Assembly: GCA_030834835.1 (NCBI GenBank)
Contig: JAUQXD010001083.1
Location: 1-5,281 of the forward strand
Source: Thermoflexales bacterium
Lineage (GTDB): Bacteria > Chloroflexota > Anaerolineae > Fen-1058
Length of the DNA: 5,281 nt
Direction of reading: 5' to 3'
The notes beneath the pieces are model-generated. The model saw only the letters and a program-made list of their open reading frames with translations, made no database searches and was not told the DNA's origin. The stretch's first letter is position 1. Every line of letters begins with the position of its first letter. The position numbers and the translations under genes were made by a program. Shown one piece after another: positions 1 through 5,281 of this stretch.

Positions 1-1
1 G

Positions 2-3000
2 CCCGACAACAACGGCGTGCGCGGCCTGGTGTACTACGCCTTCCTGGCGCAGAACGGGCCGTGCGCGACTAACCTGTCGCCGTATCAAGAAGTAGCCTCG
101 GGGTCGTACAACGAGAAGTTCAACGGCGACTTTGGGACAGGCATTCCGCCGGTGGCCGCCAGCGCACCGACGGTGGCTCTGGACAAATCGGGCAACGTGA
201 CGACCACCACGGGCGGGCGCATCACCTACACGATCGCCTTCAACAATTATGGCGTCAGCAGTGTGGGCCTGCCGCTGTACAACGGTGCGCTCACCTTTAG
301 CGACACGCTGCCGATCAGCGGCACGTATGTCGCCGGATCGTTGACGGGCACGTTGAGCACTGGCGCGAGCCTGAGTTTTCTTTATTCATCCGATCGGGGC
401 GTGACGTGGTCACCGATCGAGCCGGCGGCGGCCAGCGTGACGACGATCCGCGCGTACCTCAACGATCCATTCCCGGCGAGCGCCACGGGCCGCATCACGT
501 ACAGCGTGCAGATGAGCGCGCTGTTCCCGCCCGTTGGCACTGCGCCGCTGGTGACGAATTGTGTTGACGCGAGTTTTGGTCAGGGCGTGCCCTTTGCCAC
601 CGATTGCGCTGCCACGCTCGTGCAGGGCACTTACACGATCGGGGATTGGGTCTGGCGCGATGAGAATGGCAAGAGCATCCAGGATGACGGCGCGACGGGC
701 ATCTCCGGCGTGCCCGTATCGTTGTACTACGATGTGAACGGCAGCGGCGCACAGGACTCCGGCGATATGTTCGTCCTGTCTACGACGACGGGCGTCACCG
801 GCTGGTACACGTTCAATGGCCTAGCTGGCGGTAACTACCTCGTCATCGTCGATAAACTATCGGCAGCGATCCCGACCGGTTACATCAACAGCACGCGCGA
901 TTTTTACGCCGTCACCGGCCTGGGCACGAGCACGTCCAGCCCTTACCTCAGCGCCGACTTTGGCTTCGTGCCTGCGCTGCGGATCGATAAGTCGCTGGTC
1001 AACACTGGCTCGATCTATGAAAGCGATACGCTGACATACACCATCCGCGTGACGAATATGCTGCCCGGCAACGGCACGGCCAATTCGATGTGTAATTACA
1101 CCTACGTTTCATGGGCGCCAGGCGGACGGCTTGGTACCGGTACGTGGGCCAACGTGTCTAATGCATTTGGCGGCGCGGCCGAATTGAATAGTCTGTATGC
1201 GACCAATTCCTTTCCCGGCAATGCCGATCAGCTGCGGTCAGACGCGTTCTCTCCGACGTTGTTTGCGGGAAACGTCACATCCATTGAAGTGCTCTATTCT
1301 TTGTACCTTAACGGCACAGTACTTGGCACGAGCGGCGGAGCCTCAGATGATCAGGTCTGGACCCGTGTTTACACAACTACCCCACTGGGAACCACACCCT
1401 CGGGCACATTGACTGAGACTCAGGTGTCGAATGCCATGCTCAACAGCAACTACTCTGGCTCGGCCGCCAACCAGGGCGTACTGAGTTGGAATATCACAGC
1501 GCTGCGTGCCGGCTGGACCTGGTCGGATTTTAACAAGTACATCTTCGAGATTGAAACTCAAAAGAAAGCTGCCTCGGATGGCGCGATCATCAATGTCGAC
1601 GCCATCGGCTGGCGCATTACTACGCAGGAAGCTTGCTCCTCGTCCGATCGCACCATCGCGACCGTGCCGCTGACGGACACCTACAACGCTAATCAACTGC
1701 GCTTCCTCAACGCAAGTCCGATCAACAACGCGCTTTACACGCAGCCCACGCCGTACGCCAACACCGGCGTCGTCTCGTGGACCAACGTCGGCCCGATCTA
1801 CCCCGGTGGCTCAAGGACGATCACCGTGACGTTCAAGGCCCTGGAGCCAGGCGCGATCTCCGAGACAATTATCAACACCGCCACCGTGCGCAACGCCACC
1901 TACGGCAACGGTCGCCGCGCCAACGACGGCGCTGACGACGCGACCAGCCCCGTTTCGCGCACCACCTCGATCGGCGACTTCATCTGGCGTGATCTGGATG
2001 GTGATGGCGTGCAAGACGCCAGTGAGCCGGGCATCCCCGGCGTCGTCATCAGCCTGACGGCGAATGTGCCGTTTTCATATAACGGAGTCACCATCGGCGT
2101 TGGCACAGTGGTCACAACCGCGACCGACGCCAGCGGGTATTACGTGTTCGACGGCATTCGCAACGCGGGCACCTTCACCACGCGCGTCAATACAAGCACT
2201 TTGCCGACGAGCGGCCTGGGCTTCACGCAAACGGGCGATCCGAATTATCCGGGTGCAACGTGCAGCGTCTGCGATAACAGCTACGGCGTCGCCGTGACCA
2301 GCCAGTTCACTAACGTCACGTGGGCGGACTTTGGTTATCAGCTACCCTCGTTGATCGACGGCACGCTCTGGAACGATCTTAATCACAGCGGCGGCAGCAC
2401 GCGCGATGCGGGCGAGCCGTATCTGTCGGGTGTAGTGGTCACGCTCACCGTCAATGGTTCGTTCGTGGCAAGCACGACCACCGACGCCAACGGCTACTAT
2501 CGATTTGCCGGCAACTACACCGGCAACTGGGTGATGACCGTCGGCACGGGTACGCTGCCGAACAACGGCGCATGGACGCAATCGTACGACGGCGATTTCC
2601 CGGCCACGCCCGATCAGTACGGCGGCTCGATCGCGCCCGGCGGTTATGGCCGTTCCGACTACAGTTACTATCAAACCGGCGCGTACTCGATCGGTGATAC
2701 GGTCTATAAAGACTGGAACAGCAACGGCGTGCAAGACGCGACCGAGGGCGGAATTTCCAATGTCGCCGTGTCGCTCTATTGGGATAACAACGGCAACGGC
2801 GTGTACGACGCTGGCGTGGATGGCTTCATCAGCTCGACCACGACTGACAGCACTGGCTACTATCAATTCACCAATCTGCCAGGGAGCGTCAATTACGTGG
2901 TGGTCGTCAGCCGCAACGCTTCGACCTTGCCGGCCAGTTTTGCGCAAACGGGCGATCCCGATCAATCGGGTGTGCGCTGCACGATGTGCGATGATCAAGG

Positions 3001-5161
3001 CCGCGCAACGTTGAACGCGACCAACATCATCACTGAAGATTTCGGCTACAACCCGATCGGCTTCGGCAGCCTCGGCGATACCGTCTGGAAGGATAGCAAC
3101 AGCAACGGCACGCAGGAAGCGGGCGAGGTCGGCCTGACGGGCATCGCCGTGACGTTGTACGCGGATACCAACGGCAACGGCGTGTACGATGTGGGCGTGG
3201 ATGCCTTCATCACCACAACCAACACCATCACGAACGGTTACTATCTTTTCAGCAATCTGCCCGCCGATCAGTACGTGGTGGTCGTCAACACCGCCGACTC
3301 CGATCTGCCGGTGGATGCGACGAGCGGCAAGCGCTACACGCCCAGCACTGGCTCGGTGAAGGCGGTGACGTTGAGCGCCGGGCAGAACTACGTCGATGCG
3401 GACTTTGGCTTCATGCCACCCAGCGCCATTGGCGACACCGTGTACTGGGATGCCAACGGCAACGGCCAGCAGGACTGGACCGAGATCGGCATCAGCGGCG
3501 TGGTGATCAGCCTGACAAATTCGGCCGCGGCCACGATCGGGGGCGTGACATACGCGCCTGGGCAGTACGTGACCACAACAACCACCAATAGCACCGGCTA
3601 TTATCTGTTCAGCGGACTGGAACCGACCACGTACACAGTGCAAGTCATGCCGGGCACAGGCGCGCTGCCTTCCGGCGCGACGCAGACCGGCGACCCCGAT
3701 CTCACGATGTCGTGCCAGAACGCGGGCAGTCTGGCTTACTACTGCGACAACGCCACGACGCAGCGGCTGCGCGGCGGCCTGTCGTTCCTCAACGCCGACT
3801 TCGGGTATCAGACCGCAGGCGTGATCGGCGACTTCGTGTTCCGCGATCTGAATGGCAATGGTCTGCAAGACGCGGGCGAACCCGGCATCGGCGGCGTAGT
3901 GGTCACGGCCACGCTCGGCGCGACGGTGATCACCACCACAACCGATCTGGACGGCTACTACTTCTTCAGCAATCTTGGGGACGGCAGCTGGACGATCGAG
4001 TTTGCCACACCCGCTAATATGGCCTCAACCACCAGCAGCGGCGCGGCGCTCGTCGCCGGTAATGGCAGCGTGGGCGCATCGGCCACCGCCGTCATCGGCA
4101 GCGGTGCGGTGACATCGATCAATGCCAATGGCTGCACAGAGTGCTCATTGCACATCGATAGCGGCTTCAGGCTCAACGGCGCATACAGCGTCAGCGGCCA
4201 TGTCTTCTATGATAGCGCCAACGATGGCGGCGCGTACAACCCGCCTGCCGATCTGCCGTATGCCAACATCACCGTCTATCTGTACGACAGTAACGGCCAA
4301 CTGATCGGCGCTACGACCACCGATGCCAACGGCGCGTACGCGTTCAGCAATCTGCCGAATGGCAACTACACTGTGTCGTATAACAACAACGCGCCGCAGT
4401 TCAACGCTCTATCCCTTTCCGCCGATCCCGATCTGGGTACGCGCGCGGCCGGGCCGTGCAATGCCTGCAACAACAATAACTCGTTCACGATCGGCGGCGC
4501 GTCCATTACCGATCGGGACTTTGGCCTGTATGGGGCGCTGGACTTTGGCGACCTGCCTGATACGTATGGCACATTGCTGGGCAGCGATGGCGCACGGCAC
4601 ACCATCAACGGCGTGTATCTGGGCACTGCACCCGATGGCGACGGCGAGGGCCGCACGACCGCCAACGCCACCGGCGACGACAGCAGCGGCATCCCCGATG
4701 AAAACGGTGTGAACTGGGTGGCGGGTGAGCATTGGACAGCCGGCACCACGGTTCATATCAACGTGAACGTGACCGGCAGCACGGGTTATCTGGTGGCGTG
4801 GTACGACTGGAACAACGACGGCGACTTTGCCGACGCCAATGAACAGGTGATCGTCGGCAGTTTGTCGAGCGGTGTCACCAACGAGCCGGTGAACGTGCCG
4901 CTGGGATACACCACCGGCGTCACACTCAACGTGCGCTTCCGGCTGTACGATGGCACGCCGGGCGTGATCAATTCCAGAGGGCTGGTGACCGGCGGCGAGG
5001 TGGAAGACTATCAGTGGCGCTTCAGCCCCAACGCCGTCACCCTGCGCGATCTGAGTGCCCGCGCCGAGCCGATTGAGTCGTTTAACTGGCTGTGGCCGGC
5101 GGCGGCGCTGATGCTCATCACACTGGCGACCTGGCGGATGAGGCGGCGCATGGCGAATTGA
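2..5161 (+). CDS. Giant multi-domain secreted surface protein (DUF11-like / SdrD B-like repeats / GEVED / C-terminal anchor), 5'-partial
   Basis: The frame is open from the left edge (first whole codon at base 2) to TGA at 5159-5161, giving 1,719 residues without the N-terminus. The codons before the GTG at base 17 (Pro-Asp-Asn-Asn-Gly) read in frame with similar composition and no ribosome-binding site is visible, so that GTG is probably internal. Order by residue: unassigned 1-55; DUF11-like 56-209; SdrD B-like unit 1 at 213-323; split DUF11-like 325-655 with an insert at 364-545; SdrD B-like units 2-8 at 657-1509; GEVED-type 1513-1674; hydrophobic helix 1694-1711 and basic tail. Composition (Thr, Gly, Asn, Asp, Ser, Ala rich, Lys poor) is that of an extracellular beta-repeat protein. 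Family knowledge: SdrD B domains are calcium-binding beta-sandwiches in adhesins. A role as a calcium-stabilised surface stalk or adhesin is inferred; no enzymatic motif was recognised. Only 120 bases follow, so operon context is unknown. Confidence 0.95.
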   Translation, partial: PDNNGVRGLVYYAFLAQNGPCATNLSPYQEVASGSYNEKFNGDFGTGIPPVAASAPTVALDKSGNVTTTTGGRITYTIAFNNYGVSSVGLPLYNGALTFSDTLPISGTYVAGSLTGTLSTGASLSFLYSSDRGVTWSPIEPAAASVTTIRAYLNDPFPASATGRITYSVQMSALFPPVGTAPLVTNCVDASFGQGVPFATDCAATLVQGTYTIGDWVWRDENGKSIQDDGATGISGVPVSLYYDVNGSGAQDSGDMFVLSTTTGVTGWYTFNGLAGGNYLVIVDKLSAAIPTGYINSTRDFYAVTGLGTSTSSPYLSADFGFVPALRIDKSLVNTGSIYESDTLTYTIRVTNMLPGNGTANSMCNYTYVSWAPGGRLGTGTWANVSNAFGGAAELNSLYATNSFPGNADQLRSDAFSPTLFAGNVTSIEVLYSLYLNGTVLGTSGGASDDQVWTRVYTTTPLGTTPSGTLTETQVSNAMLNSNYSGSAANQGVLSWNITALRAGWTWSDFNKYIFEIETQKKAASDGAIINVDAIGWRITTQEACSSSDRTIATVPLTDTYNANQLRFLNASPINNALYTQPTPYANTGVVSWTNVGPIYPGGSRTITVTFKALEPGAISETIINTATVRNATYGNGRRANDGADDATSPVSRTTSIGDFIWRDLDGDGVQDASEPGIPGVVISLTANVPFSYNGVTIGVGTVVTTATDASGYYVFDGIRNAGTFTTRVNTSTLPTSGLGFTQTGDPNYPGATCSVCDNSYGVAVTSQFTNVTWADFGYQLPSLIDGTLWNDLNHSGGSTRDAGEPYLSGVVVTLTVNGSFVASTTTDANGYYRFAGNYTGNWVMTVGTGTLPNNGAWTQSYDGDFPATPDQYGGSIAPGGYGRSDYSYYQTGAYSIGDTVYKDWNSNGVQDATEGGISNVAVSLYWDNNGNGVYDAGVDGFISSTTTDSTGYYQFTNLPGSVNYVVVVSRNASTLPASFAQTGDPDQSGVRCTMCDDQGRATLNATNIITEDFGYNPIGFGSLGDTVWKDSNSNGTQEAGEVGLTGIAVTLYADTNGNGVYDVGVDAFITTTNTITNGYYLFSNLPADQYVVVVNTADSDLPVDATSGKRYTPSTGSVKAVTLSAGQNYVDADFGFMPPSAIGDTVYWDANGNGQQDWTEIGISGVVISLTNSAAATIGGVTYAPGQYVTTTTTNSTGYYLFSGLEPTTYTVQVMPGTGALPSGATQTGDPDLTMSCQNAGSLAYYCDNATTQRLRGGLSFLNADFGYQTAGVIGDFVFRDLNGNGLQDAGEPGIGGVVVTATLGATVITTTTDLDGYYFFSNLGDGSWTIEFATPANMASTTSSGAALVAGNGSVGASATAVIGSGAVTSINANGCTECSLHIDSGFRLNGAYSVSGHVFYDSANDGGAYNPPADLPYANITVYLYDSNGQLIGATTTDANGAYAFSNLPNGNYTVSYNNNAPQFNALSLSADPDLGTRAAGPCNACNNNNSFTIGGASITDRDFGLYGALDFGDLPDTYGTLLGSDGARHTINGVYLGTAPDGDGEGRTTANATGDDSSGIPDENGVNWVAGEHWTAGTTVHINVNVTGSTGYLVAWYDWNNDGDFADANEQVIVGSLSSGVTNEPVNVPLGYTTGVTLNVRFRLYDGTPGVINSRGLVTGGEVEDYQWRFSPNAVTLRDLSARAEPIESFNWLWPAAALMLITLATWRMRRRMAN
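167..628 (+). other. DUF11-like beta-sandwich domain 1 (residues 56-209)
   Basis: The segment opens with a Pro-Thr-Val-Ala-Leu-Asp-Lys-Ser strand, followed by GRITYTIAFNNYG, the typical 'ITYTI-x-x-x-N-x-G' opening of DUF11 / conserved-repeat domains. It continues with 'FSDTLP' and 'YVAGSLTG' strands and a second 'GRITYSVQMSA' strand. Two cysteines near its end (NCVDASF and TDCAATL) are 17 residues apart and could form a disulfide. DUF11 modules are extracellular Ig-like spacers in large bacterial surface proteins. The preceding 55 residues (with 'GLVYYAFLAQNGPC' and 'DFGTGIPP') were not assigned; they look like the end of another repeat domain cut by the window edge. Confidence 0.65.
638..970 (+). 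repeat. SdrD B-like unit 1 (residues 213-323), separated from the main array
   Basis: The unit runs from IGDWVWRDENG to SADFGF, the standard start and end of an SdrD B-like (prealbumin-fold) module. It carries the usual 'GISGVPVSLYYD', the second acidic loop 'DVNGSGAQDSGD' and 'GWYTFNGLAGGNYLV'. Its first loop (DENGKSIQDDG) departs from the usual D-x-N-G-N-G-x-Q-D. It has no cysteines and lies between the two DUF11-like domains, about 1 kb before the other seven units. Confidence 0.85.
974..1966 (+). other. DUF11-like domain 2, split by an inserted domain (residues 325-655)
   Basis: The N-terminal part (bases 974-1090) has the DUF11 opening 'LRIDKSLVNTG' then 'DTLTYTIRVTNM'. The typical continuation, a 'T-I-A-x-V/L-P-L-T-D-T-Y' strand, appears only at bases 1652-1684. 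It is followed by 'LRFLNASP', 'GVVSWTNVGPIYPGGS', 'RTITVTFKAL' and 'IINTATVRNATYGNG', the normal second half. The two halves match one ordinary DUF11 domain when bases 1091-1636 are removed. The segment ends in an Asn/Asp-rich stretch ('NDGADDATSPV') leading into SdrD B-like unit 2. The split is inferred from motif order, not from an alignment. Confidence 0.65.
1091..1636 (+). other. Cysteine-bracketed beta-rich insert domain inside the second DUF11-like domain (residues 364-545)
   Basis: These 182 residues begin with Cys (SMCNYTYVSW) and end with Cys (TTQEACSSS). Between them the pattern is: 'GTWANVSNAFG', 'LYATNSF', 'FAGNVTSIEVLYSLYLNG', 'VWTRVYTTTPLG', then 'VLSWNITALRAGWTWSDFNKYIFEIE' and 'INVDAIGWRITTQE'. 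This order, ending in a 'V-D-A-[IV]-x-[WL]-R-[IV]-T' strand, resembles jelly-roll or laminin-G-like sandwich domains of large secreted proteins, where 'GATITGIEV'-like and 'VDAVWLRVTY'-like strands are common. It lacks the D-x-N-G-N-G loops of the neighbouring units. By hand count GC is about 53% for bases 1081-1320 and 57-58% in most later lines, below the 62-68% of sampled repeat units. The function is unknown; binding of a ligand or glycan is only a guess. Confidence 0.5.
1970..4528 (+). repeat. Tandem array of seven SdrD B-like units (units 2-8)
   Basis: Units by base (residues): 2, 1970-2338 (657-779); 3, 2354-2671 (785-890); 4, 2690-3049 (897-1016); 5, 3071-3412 (1024-1137); 6, 3428-3808 (1143-1269); 7, 3824-4168 (1275-1389); 8, 4190-4528 (1397-1509). 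Most begin [IL]GD-x-[VI]-[WYF]-x-D with an acidic loop such as DLDGDGVQDASEPG, then 'G[IV]xVxL', 'TTTDxxGYYxFxNL', often 'QTGDPD', and end DFG[YF]. Units 4 and 5 carry a second loop, NGNGVYD. Unit 3 has a modified first loop (DLNHSGGSTRDAGEP) and ends DYSYY instead of DFGY. Unit 7 replaces the usual second half with an Ala/Ser/Gly-rich stretch and ends DSGF. Unit 8 begins VSGHVFYD and has a degenerate loop. Cysteine pairs occur in units 2, 4, 6, 7 and 8. Known SdrD B domains bind calcium and stack into rigid rods; calcium binding here is inferred from the loops. Confidence 0.88.
4538..5023 (+). other. GEVED-type domain (residues 1513-1674)
   Basis: It starts with the familiar 'LDFGDLPDTYGTLL' followed by 'GARHTINGVYLG', an acidic stretch (APDGDGEG, TGDDSSGIPDENGV) and 'VNVTGSTGYLVAWYDWNNDGD'. 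It ends with 'VRFRLYDG' and the hallmark 'TGGEVEDYQW' for which the GEVED family is named. The acidic stretch and the D-W-N-N-D-G-D loop are likely cation-binding. GEVED domains typically lie near the C-terminus of large secreted proteins that also carry SdrD B-like or DUF11 modules, as here. Confidence 0.85.
5036..5158 (+). other. C-terminal linker, hydrophobic helix and Arg-rich tail (putative membrane anchor)
   Basis: After the GEVED-type domain comes 'VTLRDLSARAEPIESF', then a hydrophobic run WLWPAAALMLITLATW (bases 5087-5134), then the basic tail R-M-R-R-R-M-A-N. This three-part layout matches C-terminal sorting or anchor signals in general. No LPXTG, PEP-CTERM or Gly-Cys motif precedes the helix, so a sortase or exosortase route is not indicated. 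The tail is expected to stay in the cytoplasm by the positive-inside rule, with everything before the helix exported. Similar 'V-x-L-x-x-[LF]-x-A-R' linkers before a final helix are, to my recollection, common in Chloroflexota surface proteins. Confidence 0.75.
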
Positions 5162-5174
5162 CCGCAGCTGAGGC

Positions 5175-5219
5175 GACTCTCATACCTGGACCGCCTGTAA
5201 GTGCACAGGTAGTGGAGTC
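5175..5219 (+). other. Imperfect inverted repeat just after the stop codon
   Basis: GACTCT (5175-5180) can pair with GGAGTC (5214-5219, one G-T pair). After a 2x2 internal mismatch, TACCTG (5183-5188) pairs with CAGGTA (5206-5211). An alternative inner stem is CCTGT (5194-5198) with ACAGG (5205-5209) around a 6-base loop. It lies 14 bases after the stop codon with no T-run. It could be a 3'-end stabilising structure, part of the termination region, or chance. Confidence 0.3.
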
Positions 5220-5222
5220 TGT

Positions 5223-5280
5223 TTAGCTAACACCAGGGCACACGCCGAATCCAACGGTTGGCGTGTGCCCTGTTGACTAA
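5223..5280 (+). terminator. Strong GC-rich hairpin downstream of the CDS, probable transcription end (no T-run)
   Basis: Thirteen bases at 5234-5246 (CAGGGCACACGCC) are perfectly complementary to 5260-5272, with a 13-base loop. The stem can be extended outward past a 3-base bulge in a slightly shifted register: AAC (5229-5231) with GTT (5272-5274), and TTAG (5223-5226) with CTAA (5277-5280). No T-rich tract follows before the window ends, so it is not a classic intrinsic terminator. A U-tract-less or bidirectional terminator, or an mRNA 3'-end protector, fits its place about 60 bases after the stop codon. Confidence 0.5.
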
Positions 5281-5281
5281 T

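Noticed and set aside
17..19. GTG as the true start codon
   Set aside because: The frame is open to the window edge and the preceding codons match the protein's composition. No Shine-Dalgarno-like sequence or signal peptide follows, though the protein must be exported.
1811..2014. Further - strand frames in the same register (also 4409-4756)
   Set aside because: Same cause: they are bounded by sense TCA at 1811 and CTA at 4409, show no family resemblance and lie wholly inside the strongly supported gene.
2690..3412. A CRISPR-like or other short DNA repeat array
   Set aside because: The repetition is of protein modules of about 110-125 residues with diverged DNA, not short identical repeats with unique spacers.
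2342..3868. 508-codon open frame on the - strand
   Set aside because: It is exactly codon-on-codon with the sense gene, so a stop there needs a sense TTA, CTA or TCA codon. These are rare in this high-GC gene; the frame ends at the CTA leucine codon at 2342-2344. Its translation is a periodic Ala/Val/His/Arg-rich mirror of the SdrD B-like repeats, with no recognisable domain.
3712..4017. 101-codon + strand frame (and similar ones at 2646-3014 and 4323-4712)
   Set aside because: These are out-of-frame readings of the repeat units, with skewed Arg/Thr/Pro composition typical of frame shadows in GC-rich DNA, and no convincing ribosome-binding site was seen.
5273..5281. TTGACT as a -35 promoter box for a downstream gene
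   Set aside because: It is part of the inverted repeat at the window edge and no -10 region can be seen.

Overview
The window is almost filled by one open reading frame on the + strand. It is the 3' part of a gene for a very large secreted, repeat-built surface protein (1,719 residues visible from base 2 to the TGA at 5159-5161). The frame is open at the left edge, so the true start, signal peptide and promoter lie outside. The GTG at base 17 is simply the first possible start codon inside the window. Residue numbers below count from the first whole codon at base 2.

Domain order: (i) a short segment of unknown affiliation (bases 2-166); (ii) a DUF11-like beta-sandwich (167-628); (iii) SdrD B-like unit 1 (638-970); (iv) a second DUF11-like domain (974-1966), apparently split by a 182-residue beta-rich insert with a cysteine at each end (1091-1636); (v) seven more SdrD B-like units in tandem (1970-4528); (vi) a GEVED-type domain (4538-5023); (vii) a short linker, one hydrophobic helix and an arginine-rich tail at the C-terminus (5036-5158). 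There is no LPXTG motif, so the protein probably stays held by its C-terminal helix with the whole beta-domain stalk outside the cell. The many D-x-N/D-x-N/D-G loops suggest calcium-stiffened rods, as known for SdrD B domains. An adhesin, stalk or cell-surface matrix role is an inference.

After the stop codon come 120 non-coding bases with two inverted repeats. The second (5223-5280) is a strong GC-rich hairpin with no T-run, a plausible transcription end. No other gene is supported; the remaining open frames, including a 508-codon one on the - strand, are shadows of the repeat-rich gene.

Organism: GC is high (about 62-68% in the repeat units by hand count, nearer 53-58% in the insert). The mix of DUF11-like, SdrD B-like and GEVED domains, with a 'VTLRDLSAR' linker, single helix and Arg-rich end, resembles large secreted proteins of Chloroflexota (Anaerolineae-like). 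Similar domain mixes occur in Planctomycetes, Bacteroidota and Cyanobacteria, so the assignment is tentative. I do not see a multi-gene novel system here; the interest lies in the protein's architecture.
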